Shown in pieces: positions 34,861 to 42,811 of a DNA stretch of 64,000 nucleotides. The position numbers and the translations under genes are program-made. The notes under the pieces are model-generated. The model worked only from the letters and a program-made list of their open reading frames with translations. It did not search any database and was not told where the DNA came from. The number at the start of each line of letters is the position of its first letter. The stretch's first letter is position 1. This DNA is from Firmicutes bacterium UBA1702 (lineage in GTDB: Bacteria; Bacillota; Clostridia; Peptostreptococcales; Anaerovoracaceae), in NCBI GenBank assembly GCA_002320005.1, contig DCJK01000018.1, positions 39,226 through 103,225 of the forward strand, given 5' to 3'.

Positions 34861-35931
34861 TTATGCGTACATTTCTTCAAATAACTTTCTCAGGCCTTCA
34901 TGTTCTCTCAGGCACTGCAGAGTGATTGCCGCATGGCCCTTGGTGTATCCGTTACCAACAATCATGTTAACGTCCTTACCAACACCTTCTGCACCAAGAG
35001 CAGCCTTAGTGAAGCTTGTAGCCATTGAGAAGAAGTAAACTGTTCCGTCATCCTTACATGCAAGGATTGAAGCCATTTCAGTGTTTTCGATGTTTACGCA
35101 GTTGATAACTACGTCGAATAATTCTCCATCGGTTAATTCCATGGCCTTGTTGTACATTCCTACTGCATCTGTAGCATCCATGTGGAAGTATTCGTCAGCC
35201 AGGTCAAGAGCTCTTGCTCTGTCTTCTGATTTCTGTGAACCTGCAGCACATACTACCAGACCGGTAACGCCTGCTCTCTTCTTTGCTTCGTATAAGCAGA
35301 GAAGTCCGGACTTTCCGCCGCCGCCGATAACCAGGATCTTCTGTCCTGACTGGCATAACTTAGCAGCCTGTGCAGGAGCTCCTGCTACATCCAGTGCTGA
35401 TAATGCAAGTCCTTCCGGCATATCATCAGGAATGATTCCGTAGATACCGCTCTGGAATAAGATTGCCTGTCCCTTGATGTCAACCTGGTCGATTGAAGGT
35501 CTCATTTCAAGGATTTCATCAATTCTCAGTGGAGTCAGTGACAGGGATACTAATGTAGCAATCTTGTCGCCAACCTTTAAGTCGCCTACGTATGCAGGTC
35601 CGATTTCCTTAACTGTTCCAAGAAGCATTCCGCCGGAACCTGTCCAAGGATTTTTGTGCTTGCCAGCTTTTGCTACGATGTCCAGCATGGTCTTCTTAAC
35701 TTTTTCCTGATCTTCAGGTGAGTTTTCGATGTCTGCAGGCTTCTTGCCGTCGCAGGATCTTCTTACGATTTCTGTGAATGAAGCTGAGTCAACGTTGAGA
35801 GTCTTAACATCGATCAGTACTTCGTTGTCATAGATTTCCATGGTGTTATCAATAACATCTGCTGGCTGTGGTAAAACTCCCTTTGGGGAGATTACTCTGT
35901 AAGTACCGTATGGGTCTGGTGCATGTTTCAT
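34861..35931 (-). CDS. kdd: L-erythro-3,5-diaminohexanoate dehydrogenase, copy 2
   Basis: A 356-aa NAD(P)-dependent dehydrogenase that oxidises 3,5-diaminohexanoate to 5-amino-3-oxohexanoate. MKHAPDPYGTYRVISPKGVLPQPADVIDN is a conserved start. WTGSGGMLLGTVKEIG, AILFQSGIYGI and LVIGGGGKSGLLCLYEAKK (Rossmann glycine loop) follow, and the end has NGYTKGHAAITLQCLRE. It is very similar to the copy at 36107-37144 and has a strong AGGAGG site. No -24/-12 promoter is seen in the 175-nt gap upstream, unlike the other copy. Confidence 0.92.
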   Translation of the reverse strand: MKHAPDPYGTYRVISPKGVLPQPADVIDNTMEIYDNEVLIDVKTLNVDSASFTEIVRRSCDGKKPADIENSPEDQEKVKKTMLDIVAKAGKHKNPWTGSGGMLLGTVKEIGPAYVGDLKVGDKIATLVSLSLTPLRIDEILEMRPSIDQVDIKGQAILFQSGIYGIIPDDMPEGLALSALDVAGAPAQAAKLCQSGQKILVIGGGGKSGLLCLYEAKKRAGVTGLVVCAAGSQKSEDRARALDLADEYFHMDATDAVGMYNKAMELTDGELFDVVINCVNIENTEMASILACKDDGTVYFFSMATSFTKAALGAEGVGKDVNMIVGNGYTKGHAAITLQCLREHEGLRKLFEEMYA

Positions 35932-36106
35932 TTTTAAGTTCCTCCTAGAAAAATGTTTTTTATAATTTTACGCCGGAAGTTTTGCTGCAATAACTTTTCT
36001 TTTCGCAAACCGCCACGCGTAAGTTACCATGTTAATTATATATCAAAATACCCTCTTTTGCTATACCGATGATACATTTTTGAAATGAATACATAATACA
36101 AAATGT

Positions 36107-37144
36107 CTATGCATATAACTGTGCAAAAAGATTTCTTATTCTTTCATCCTCTCTGAGGATCTGCAATGCAACATTGGCATGTCCCTTTGTGTATCCGTTT
36201 CCGATGAGCATCTGAACGTCTTTTCCTACTCCTTCAGCTCCCAGCGCTGCTTTTGTGAAGCTTGTGGCCATAGAGAAGAAATAAACAAGTCCGTTATCTT
36301 TGCAGGCCATAATTGATGCCATTTCGGTATTAGGAATGTTTACTACATTTATAACCACATCAGCCATCTTGCCGTCGGTCATTTCGTAGATTTCCTCGTA
36401 CATAGCCATTGTGTCAGTAGCATTTACTACGGCATATTCATCTGCCACGCTGACAGACATAGCTCTGTTGATTGATTTTTTAAATCCGTCGACGCAGATT
36501 ACCGTTCCGTTTATGCCTACCTGTTTCTTTGCCTGCCAGCAGCAAAGGATCCCCGACTTTCCGCCGCCGCCCAGAACGACTACCGTATCTCCCGGTTTGC
36601 AGATTTTGGCAGTCTGCGCAGGCGCTCCTGCAACATCAAGAACCGAAAGAGCCAATGTCTGCGGAATGTCCTTAGGCAGTTTTGCATAAATTCCGCTCTG
36701 GAAAAGAATAGCCTTTCCTTTGATGTCCACCTGGTCTATATCAGGTCTGATTTCCGTAATCTCATCTATTCTCAGCGGTGTCAGCGACAGCGATACCAAT
36801 GTGGCAATTTTGTCCCCCTTCTTGAGATCCCCCTCATAGTTAGGTCCAACCTGTGCCACTTTTCCGATAAGCATTCCACCGGAACCTGTCCATGGATTCT
36901 TGTGCTTGCCGGTCTTTTCTACTATATCCATAATAATTTTCTTGATTTCTTCTATGTCTCCGCCGGCTCTTTTTTCAATTTCCGTAAATGAAGCCGAGTC
37001 GATGTTTAAAGTATGTACATCTATAAGAACCTCGTTGTCGAAAATCTCCATATTATTGTCCACTATGTCTGCAGGCTGTGGAAGTACGCCCTTTGGTTCT
37101 ATTACTCTGTGAGTTCCGTAAATATCCCCTTTTCTGAATTCCAT
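36107..37144 (-). CDS. kdd: L-erythro-3,5-diaminohexanoate dehydrogenase, copy 1
   Basis: A 345-aa paralogue of the next gene. It starts MEFRKGDIYGTHRVIEPKG. WTGSGGMLIGKVAQVG, AILFQSGIYAK, VVVLGGGGKSGILCCWQ and NGYTKGHANVALQILRE are shared blocks. It differs from copy 2 by a shorter N-terminal insert region and many scattered residues, so it is not a recent duplicate. A sigma-54 promoter lies about 50 nt upstream. The Shine-Dalgarno (GGAG) is about 15 nt from the ATG and weak. Confidence 0.92.
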   Translation of the reverse strand: MEFRKGDIYGTHRVIEPKGVLPQPADIVDNNMEIFDNEVLIDVHTLNIDSASFTEIEKRAGGDIEEIKKIIMDIVEKTGKHKNPWTGSGGMLIGKVAQVGPNYEGDLKKGDKIATLVSLSLTPLRIDEITEIRPDIDQVDIKGKAILFQSGIYAKLPKDIPQTLALSVLDVAGAPAQTAKICKPGDTVVVLGGGGKSGILCCWQAKKQVGINGTVICVDGFKKSINRAMSVSVADEYAVVNATDTMAMYEEIYEMTDGKMADVVINVVNIPNTEMASIMACKDNGLVYFFSMATSFTKAALGAEGVGKDVQMLIGNGYTKGHANVALQILREDERIRNLFAQLYA

Positions 37145-37196
37145 GTTTCTTCTTTTTTGTCTCCTTTTCTTACAATATTATGCCAGATTTATAAAA

Positions 37197-37212
37197 AGCA
37201 ATTTCTATGCCA
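37197..37212 (-). promoter_or_regulatory. sigma-54 (-24/-12) promoter of the first kdd
   Basis: On the minus strand TGGCATAGAAATTGCT, matching the consensus TGGCACG-N4-TTGC[AT] except at two of the less strict positions. It lies 52 nt before the kdd start. Confidence 0.8.
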
Positions 37213-37331
37213 ACACGATGCCATTCCCTGCGCCCCCATCTACATGCCCTGTTTCATGCCCCTTGCGTCATTTTTCATTTTTTTCTGTTACGTGGAAACC
37301 GGCGCATTTTTGAACCGTTTCCGTTTCATAC

Positions 37332-37369
37332 AAAAACTGCGCGAACCTTAATCGGTTCGAGCAGTTTTT
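37332..37369. terminator. terminator of the activator gene, also a candidate activator site
   Basis: Nearly perfect stem: AAAAACTGC (37332-37340) with GCAGTTTTT (37361-37369), plus CGAACC/GGTTCG inside, one mismatch. It begins one base after the activator stop. The inner GAACCTTAATCGGTTCG (37343-37359) differs by one base from the palindrome at 39453-39469 and lies about 130 bp upstream of the kdd promoter, a normal distance for a sigma-54 activator site. Confidence 0.75.
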
Positions 37370-37370
37370 C

Positions 37371-39428
37371 CTATAATCCGTATTTCTTTTTCTTTCTCAC
37401 CAGCTGTGTCTGACTTATTCCCACGGCTTTTGCCGCCTTTCTGGTGGAACCGTATTTTTCACATGCATACTTGATGAGGCCCCTTTCGTACTCATCTACC
37501 GCCGCCGTAAGATTTATCTCCTGCTCCTGCTTTTCTTCAGGCTCTCCGCCGATTCTCATATCAAATGCCTCAGCGTGATTCTCTCGCATTACATCCATGA
37601 GAGTGATGTCCTCACCTTTGGCAGCTATCATAAGCCTCTGAACCGTATTTTCCAGTTCTCTTATATTGCCCGGCCACTGCTGCCGCTTCAGATATTCCAT
37701 AGCGCTGTCATCTATACCTCGCTTCAGTCCGAACTTTTTTCCGTATTTTGCAAGAAAATGATTCACCAGAACCGGTATATCCTCCGGTCGTTCCGCCAGA
37801 CTGGGTATTCTGATAGGCACAACATTCAATCTGTAATACAGATCTCGCCTGAATGTTCCCTCTTCAACGCATTCTTCAAGATTCTTATTAGTGGCTGAAA
37901 TAATGCGCACATTAGTCTTTACGGGCACTGTGCCGCCTACCCTGTAAAATTCGCCATCCTGTATCACCCTCAGGAGTTTGGCCTGCATCTCAAGAGGTAG
38001 TTCACCTATTTCGTCCAGGAACATGACGCCATTATTTGCCAGCTCAAAGTATCCCTTTTTTCCTCCTGCATTGGCTCCGGTGAAGGCACCTTTTTCATAT
38101 CCGAAGAATTCAGACTCTATGAGGTTAGGCGATATGGCTCCGCAGTTTATCTTAACAAAGGGCTGCATTTTTCTGTCACTGTTTTTCTGTATTATATTGG
38201 CAGCCTTTTCTTTACCTACGCCGGTATCTCCGAATATGATAACATTGCAGTCATATTTTGACACCTTTGTCATATCATCAAGAACTTTCCACATGGCCTT
38301 GCTCCTGCATACGAAATCTTCCACAAGAGTCTTTTCAAGCATGGGTCTTCTGTAAGGGTTTTCTTCATCGTCTTCGGGCTCCTGACGGCCGGACTCAATG
38401 AACTTGGCATCCACCAGATAAGGCGCCATATCCCTTACCACTTCAACGTCAAAATCATCATAGCCTTCCAGGTACCCTTCCGCACCGCGCACATCAAGGC
38501 TTTTGGATATGGACTCCGTAATATACAAAGCGATATTAAGATTGTTTATAAGATTTGCGAAAAGAACCGTACCTCCCGGTTTGGTTGCCAGTATGTTTAT
38601 AGTCTCGGCGCCCGGAATTTCAGCGCAGTTTATGGATAAATCAAAAAAGGATTCCGCATTTAGTTTCTTTAGGCATTCAATAGGTTTAAGAATGTCAAGA
38701 AAATTCACTTCATTAAAGACTTTTGAAATGAGGCTGTCTATTCCGCGGCCTGCCAGTCTGGTATTGGTTCTTTTGTCCAGGAGACAGGTTATTTCGCTGC
38801 CTTCCGGCGCAGTCTTTCTTATGACATAGCCGTAAAGCAGGTTGGTAAGCATGCTGTTGCCTACCACCAGAAATCTCTTTTTTGCCCCCACCAGACTGCG
38901 CAGTCTGAACAGGGTTCCTGACTGGTCAAAAGCAAACATCAGCATATCAAGGGGAAGATCTTCCGGTGCTTTTACAACCGGAATCATGCTGTGAACTATA
39001 ACATATCCCTTTGCCTCAACCTGGTTAAAGGCTCTGTTTATCGAAGTTATTTCCTCTATATACATAGGGAGAGATGCCGCAGACGCATTGCATATGACAA
39101 GGTCGCCTTCTTTCAGTCCCTGCACGTTGTCATATCCGCTTCCTATCTCTTCTACCGTCCCCATTACCAGGCCTCCCGTATCAGTCACCGGATTGTGGAG
39201 CTTTCCGCGGCGTATTACCATATCTATGATATTCTGTTTTATTTTTTTCTCGTCATCGTTGGATTCCGTGCAAATCTGCTTGAAACCGGTTCCTTCAAGG
39301 TGTATTCTTTTTATGGAAACCCTGAGTTCATCGGGATATATATTGCGGCCGTTGTCAAGCTTCCATGCCGATGTAGGCAGCACATTCTTCGGTTCCAGCA
39401 CTCGCTTTATACCATATGTCATTGTCAT
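37371..39428 (-). CDS. sigma-54 activator with Kdd-like sensory domain
   Basis: A 685-aa regulator. Residues about 1-345 are homologous to Kdd: YGIKRVLEPKNVLPTSAWKLDN matches the Kdd start, and NPVTDTGGLVMGTVEEIG matches NPWTGSGGMLIGKVAQVG. The dinucleotide loop GGGGKSG of Kdd is replaced by VVGNSMLT (about 188-195), so dehydrogenase activity is probably lost. Residues about 390-625 are a sigma-54 AAA+ domain with Walker A GDTGVGKE (400-407), GAFTGA (447-452) and Walker B VMFLDEIGE. A Fis-type HTH (STRKAAKAVGISQTQLVRKK) ends the protein. It lies between the divergent kal and the kdd-kam operon and most likely activates both in response to a Kdd ligand. Confidence 0.9.
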   Translation of the reverse strand: MTMTYGIKRVLEPKNVLPTSAWKLDNGRNIYPDELRVSIKRIHLEGTGFKQICTESNDDEKKIKQNIIDMVIRRGKLHNPVTDTGGLVMGTVEEIGSGYDNVQGLKEGDLVICNASAASLPMYIEEITSINRAFNQVEAKGYVIVHSMIPVVKAPEDLPLDMLMFAFDQSGTLFRLRSLVGAKKRFLVVGNSMLTNLLYGYVIRKTAPEGSEITCLLDKRTNTRLAGRGIDSLISKVFNEVNFLDILKPIECLKKLNAESFFDLSINCAEIPGAETINILATKPGGTVLFANLINNLNIALYITESISKSLDVRGAEGYLEGYDDFDVEVVRDMAPYLVDAKFIESGRQEPEDDEENPYRRPMLEKTLVEDFVCRSKAMWKVLDDMTKVSKYDCNVIIFGDTGVGKEKAANIIQKNSDRKMQPFVKINCGAISPNLIESEFFGYEKGAFTGANAGGKKGYFELANNGVMFLDEIGELPLEMQAKLLRVIQDGEFYRVGGTVPVKTNVRIISATNKNLEECVEEGTFRRDLYYRLNVVPIRIPSLAERPEDIPVLVNHFLAKYGKKFGLKRGIDDSAMEYLKRQQWPGNIRELENTVQRLMIAAKGEDITLMDVMRENHAEAFDMRIGGEPEEKQEQEINLTAAVDEYERGLIKYACEKYGSTRKAAKAVGISQTQLVRKKKKYGL

Positions 39429-39452
39429 TTTATGTTCACTCCTTATACGCGT

Positions 39453-39469
39453 GAACCTAAATCGGTTCG
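39453..39469. promoter_or_regulatory. candidate upstream activator site, palindrome
   Basis: GAACCTAAATCGGTTCG, a palindrome about 30 bp upstream of the -24 element of kal and upstream of the activator gene start. It is almost the same as the site at 37343-37359 (one base different). Confidence 0.65.
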
Positions 39470-39498
39470 TTTTCTTGGCAATTTCAATGATAACTCAT

Positions 39499-39514
39499 TG
39501 GCACGCATTTTGCA
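39499..39514 (+). promoter_or_regulatory. sigma-54 (-24/-12) promoter of kal
   Basis: TGGCACGCATTTTGCA, a perfect match to TGGCACG-N4-TTGC[AT]. The expected transcription start is near 39525, so the kal leader is about 57 nt. Confidence 0.9.
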
Positions 39515-39534
39515 ATATATTATTTCATGAATTC

Positions 39535-39551
39535 AAACCAACCGTTGGTTT
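39535..39551. promoter_or_regulatory. inverted repeat in the kal leader
   Basis: AAACCAA-CCG-TTGGTTT, 7-bp arms, within the leader just past the kal transcription start. Operator or RNA hairpin; function unknown. Confidence 0.5.
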
Positions 39552-39581
39552 TACATTTTTTCGAAAAAAGGAGAAAGAGAA

Positions 39582-39974
39582 ATGGAAGAAAAAATCACTT
39601 CAACCCTGAGATTAAGAATGTCAGCTAAGGATGCTCATTATGGCGGAAATTTAGTAGACGGAGCACATATGGTTCACCTTTTCGGAGACGTTGCTACTGA
39701 ACTGTTAATCAAGTTTGACGGAGACGAAGGTCTGTTCTGCGCATATGACAACGTAGAATTCTTAGCTCCTACATATGCAGGCGACTATATTGAAGCTTAC
39801 GGTGAAATCACCAGCGTAGGCAACACTTCCAGAAAGATGAAGTTCGAAGCAAGAAAAGTTGTACAGGCAAGACCTGACATCAGCGCTTCCGCTGCAGACT
39901 TCCTTGAAGAACCTATCATCGTTGCAAGAGCAACAGGAACTTGCGTAACTCCGAAGGAATGCAAGAGAAAATAA
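39582..39974 (+). CDS. kal: 3-aminobutyryl-CoA ammonia lyase
   Basis: Removes ammonia from 3-aminobutyryl-CoA to give crotonyl-CoA. The 130-aa hotdog-fold protein reads LRLRMSAKDAHYGGNLVDGAHM, AYDNVEFLAPTYAGDYIEAYGEI and KMKFEARKVVQARPD, typical of Kal from lysine fermenters. It is divergent from the activator gene and has a perfect sigma-54 promoter. In other lysine clusters it is followed by kce, which is absent here. AAGGAG precedes the ATG and a terminator follows. Confidence 0.93.
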   Translation: MEEKITSTLRLRMSAKDAHYGGNLVDGAHMVHLFGDVATELLIKFDGDEGLFCAYDNVEFLAPTYAGDYIEAYGEITSVGNTSRKMKFEARKVVQARPDISASAADFLEEPIIVARATGTCVTPKECKRK

Positions 39975-40007
39975 TCTGCGTACAAGGTAATTACTAATAC
40001 ATCTTTA

Positions 40008-40056
40008 AAATAATTGCGGGACCACCCTTACCATGGCCCCGCAATTATTTTTTATA
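40008..40056 (+). terminator. intrinsic terminator of kal
   Basis: AAATAATTGCGGG (40008-40020) pairs with CCCGCAATTATTT (40038-40050), followed by a T-tract. Confidence 0.85.
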
Positions 40057-40085
40057 TCGGTTTTTTCATCTTTACCGTTGCGTCA

Positions 40086-40790
40086 TCAGCAGTTCTTAAG
40101 ATATTGCACTTCTTCCGGTGTAAGTTTGCGGTAGTGTCCTTCTTTAAGGTGCCCCAGCCTGACTTCTCCTATGGCGATGCGTGTCAGGCTCTGCACCGGA
40201 TTACCCACCGCTGCAAACATCTTCCGTACCTGACGGTTTTTGCCCTCATGAATTGAAATTTCCACAAGGGTGGAATTTTTTCCTTCCTTGATGATTGAGA
40301 CTCTGGCTCTGGAAGTCACAAACCCACCTATGTCAACGCCGTTTCTCAGTTTTGCCAGCTTTTCTCTTGAAAGAATTCCCTTAACCAGGGCTCTGTATGT
40401 TTTGTCAAGTTCATGTCTGGGATGAGTGACTCTGTAAGTCAGGTCGCCGTCATTTGTCATTATCAGCGCGCCTGTAGTATTGTAATCCAGCCTTCCCACC
40501 GGAAACAGCCGCGCATCCACGTCTTTTACCAGTTCATTTACCGTCATTCTCTCTTTATCGTCTTTCACTGATGTGATAACTCCCAGAGGTTTGTTCAGCA
40601 GAAGATAGACAGGCTTCTGCATCCCCTCTACAGGTCTGCCGTTAACCTCAACCACATCTTCATCTTTTACATCATATCCCGGTTCCTTCATTACCGCGCC
40701 GTTTACTTTTATGTTGCCGCTTCTGATAAGGTCATCCGCTTTGCGCCTGCTGGCTATTCCCGCCTGTGAAAGATATTTGTTTATTCTCAT
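40086..40790 (-). CDS. RsuA/RluB-family pseudouridine synthase
   Basis: A 234-aa rRNA pseudouridine synthase. The S4 RNA-binding domain MRINKYLSQAGIASRRKADDLI is followed by the catalytic-domain block LFPVGRLDYNTTGALIMTNDG with the catalytic Asp, and QVRKMFAAVGNPVQSLTRIAIG. It modifies a U in 23S or 16S rRNA; RluB is the most likely type. It ends beside the kal terminator and faces it convergently. Confidence 0.93.
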   Translation of the reverse strand: MRINKYLSQAGIASRRKADDLIRSGNIKVNGAVMKEPGYDVKDEDVVEVNGRPVEGMQKPVYLLLNKPLGVITSVKDDKERMTVNELVKDVDARLFPVGRLDYNTTGALIMTNDGDLTYRVTHPRHELDKTYRALVKGILSREKLAKLRNGVDIGGFVTSRARVSIIKEGKNSTLVEISIHEGKNRQVRKMFAAVGNPVQSLTRIAIGEVRLGHLKEGHYRKLTPEEVQYLKNC

Positions 40791-40838
40791 TTTCTCCCTC
40801 TTTGCTGCTCTTTTATGTGGTTATTTTATCACAGCAGT

Positions 40839-42113
40839 CTATTGATTGTAAACATCAAGGAGCCCTTCCGCCTCCACGTTTTTTCTTATAAGTGCCACAT
40901 CGGTGGTGTAAAGCCCTCTGTCTTTCATTCTTTGGAAATACTCTCCTCCTGCAAAGGTGAATCTTCTGTCAAGACAGTTCTCCTCTTCCATAACTTTTAA
41001 AGAAAATTCCATGATATCCCCCACGGCCAGGCTGCCGGGCAGCCGGAGCATGGATTTTCCTTCTGCGTACATTACAGAATTATATCCTGCAAGAGACCCT
41101 GTAGTTATTGCCTCCGTATGACCCACAAAGAATCCCGATTTCTCGCCGGCCAGGAAAAGGTTTTCCAGTCCCTGAGCTTTCATGTACCCGTCTCTGATTC
41201 CAACTGACATATACCTTACGGAATTACCTTTGCCGCCTGCGTACGGATCGGCAAACCTTGCATTTTTAAACTCTTCAATCTCTCTTAATTCTTCAAGATT
41301 AAAATACGGTGTCATGAGCTTTGCGTGACCCGTATCTATAACAACGAGATTCTCAGCAAAGGCATCCAGCGCATATTGTCTGCATACCTTTCTGGCAAGT
41401 TTTTCTCTGTTGACCATTTCGGGCGGCAGAGGTATCACCGCCACTCCGTCCTTTTCCAGTTTTTTTCTCAGTTTTTTTGAAAGGCTTTTCTTTTCCAGTT
41501 TGCACGATCCGCTGAAGGCGCCACGGCCTCCGTCCTTCCTGACCGCCATCAGATCATCAAGACCGGCTCTTTCTGTTATGCTCACCCTTGGCCCGAAGGA
41601 TGGGCACCTGAGCACACACATGGAACATCCGTTGCCGTATCTCATGCAGTTACCCATAGGACCTGCCGAGCCTGTTGCATCAATAAATGCATCCGCTTCC
41701 AGTTTTTCACCTTCATGGGTAACCAGTGCCTTTATGCGACCCTCTCCTTCCTTGATCACATCTGTTATTCTTGTCATCATCCTCAGCTTTATCCCCAGCT
41801 TTTTAAGATATCTGTGAACCTCAGGTTCAGTCAAGGTAACATCATAGAAGCTTGCATGGCTGTGGCCGGGGAAATCCACATTCTTGTGAACTGCCAATTT
41901 GTCGGTAATATGGAAAAGTTCCCCGGCACCCAGATTTATATTTTCCTCGGCCGCCGTAAAACGCCCGTTGTTCCTCATTATGCCTCCCACATTTCCGAGA
42001 CCCAGAAGCAGATCTGTCTTCTCTGCCAGAGTCACATCCGCTCCTCTTTTGGCTGCCCTTACAGCAGCTGCTGCTCCGGCCCAGCCGCCTCCGGCTATTA
42101 AAATTCTGGTCAT
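40839..42113 (-). CDS. FAD-dependent oxidoreductase with extra Cys cluster
   Basis: A 424-aa flavoprotein with the Rossmann FAD motif ILIAGGGWAGAAAAVRAAKRGADVTLAE at the N-terminus. Further blocks are GGIMRNNGRFTAAEENINL, LEADAFIDATGSAGP and LFLAGEKSGFFVGHTEAITTG (second FAD-contact block). Cysteines in NGCSMCVLRCPSF look like a small metal or Fe-S site. It resembles GidA/TrmFO-type oxidoreductases and related anaerobe enzymes. The reaction is unknown. The start and neighbours do not clarify the substrate. Confidence 0.75.
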   Translation of the reverse strand: MTRILIAGGGWAGAAAAVRAAKRGADVTLAEKTDLLLGLGNVGGIMRNNGRFTAAEENINLGAGELFHITDKLAVHKNVDFPGHSHASFYDVTLTEPEVHRYLKKLGIKLRMMTRITDVIKEGEGRIKALVTHEGEKLEADAFIDATGSAGPMGNCMRYGNGCSMCVLRCPSFGPRVSITERAGLDDLMAVRKDGGRGAFSGSCKLEKKSLSKKLRKKLEKDGVAVIPLPPEMVNREKLARKVCRQYALDAFAENLVVIDTGHAKLMTPYFNLEELREIEEFKNARFADPYAGGKGNSVRYMSVGIRDGYMKAQGLENLFLAGEKSGFFVGHTEAITTGSLAGYNSVMYAEGKSMLRLPGSLAVGDIMEFSLKVMEEENCLDRRFTFAGGEYFQRMKDRGLYTTDVALIRKNVEAEGLLDVYNQ

Positions 42114-42164
42114 AAACGCACCTCCCTTTTAATTCTATGCGCTTTGGCGGTACTATATTTTCTG

Positions 42165-42220
42165 CTTTACTTTTTTATTTTACTAGTGTATACTTTACTT
42201 TTTTATTTTACTAGTGTATA
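42165..42220 (+). repeat. tandem 28-bp duplication carrying a promoter
   Basis: Two exact head-to-tail copies of a 28-bp unit (42165-42192 and 42193-42220). Each contains TTTACT followed 17 nt later by a -10: TATACT (42189-42194) in the first and TATAAA (42217-42222) in the second. This gives two stacked promoters ahead of the lipoprotein gene. Confidence 0.75.
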
Positions 42221-42255
42221 AATGTACTATAAGTATATTTAGGAGGAATTATCCA

Positions 42256-42792
42256 ATGAAAAAAGTCAGCATTTTACTTTTAGCTTTATGCCTCATTTTC
42301 ATGACTGCATGCGGTACAGCTTCACCTACAGACGCTCTCAAAGCTGACCTTGAAAACGCAAAATCAAGTCCTGATGAGATCATAGGACAACTGGGAGAAG
42401 ACGGTTTTGGAGAAGAAGCTACCCAGGCGCTTGTGGACAAGGTTCTGGAATTTGATTACCAGCTTGGTGAAGAAAAAATTGACGGAGACAAGGCTACCGT
42501 TGAAACGACCATCACAACATATCCGTTCGGTGAAATCTTCACCGGTATCGTAGCTGATTTTATCCCTCAGGCTTTTGCCAATCCGGACATGACCGATGAT
42601 GACGCGTCAGCTCTCCTTGATCAACTTCTGATGGACGCTCTGGACAAGGCCGATAAAACCTACTCCAAAACCATAACCATAGAACTGTCTCAGGAAGACG
42701 GAGAGTGGGTGGTTCAGGAAAGTGACGAAATGTCCAACGCCCTTACCGGAGGTATGCTTGATTTTGCCGCTGCAGCATCAGGCAGCAAATAA
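42256..42792 (+). CDS. lipoprotein, 178 aa
   Basis: The start is the ATG at 42256, 8 nt after TTAGGAGGA. A signal peptide (KKVSILLLALCLIFM) ends in the lipobox MTAC, with Cys as the lipidated residue. The mature part is acidic and helical, with DALKADLENAKSSPDEIIGQL and KADKTYSKTITIELS blocks resembling DUF5105-type lipoproteins. It is alone behind a duplicated promoter and ends in a terminator. Function unknown. Confidence 0.75.
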   Translation: MKKVSILLLALCLIFMTACGTASPTDALKADLENAKSSPDEIIGQLGEDGFGEEATQALVDKVLEFDYQLGEEKIDGDKATVETTITTYPFGEIFTGIVADFIPQAFANPDMTDDDASALLDQLLMDALDKADKTYSKTITIELSQEDGEWVVQESDEMSNALTGGMLDFAAAASGSK

Positions 42793-42811
42793 TATTTCAG
42801 ACTAAAAACTT

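Noticed and set aside
35932..36106. Sigma-54 promoter ahead of the second kdd
   Set aside because: Candidates such as the one near 36010-36025 have wrong GG-GC spacing. A weak sigma-A promoter or readthrough is more likely.
37213..37331. Additional activator half-sites
   Set aside because: A lone GAACC...GTTTC near 37309-37320 is too weak to call without binding data.
42165..42220. CRISPR repeat
   Set aside because: Two contiguous copies with no spacer and no cas genes; it is a tandem promoter duplication.
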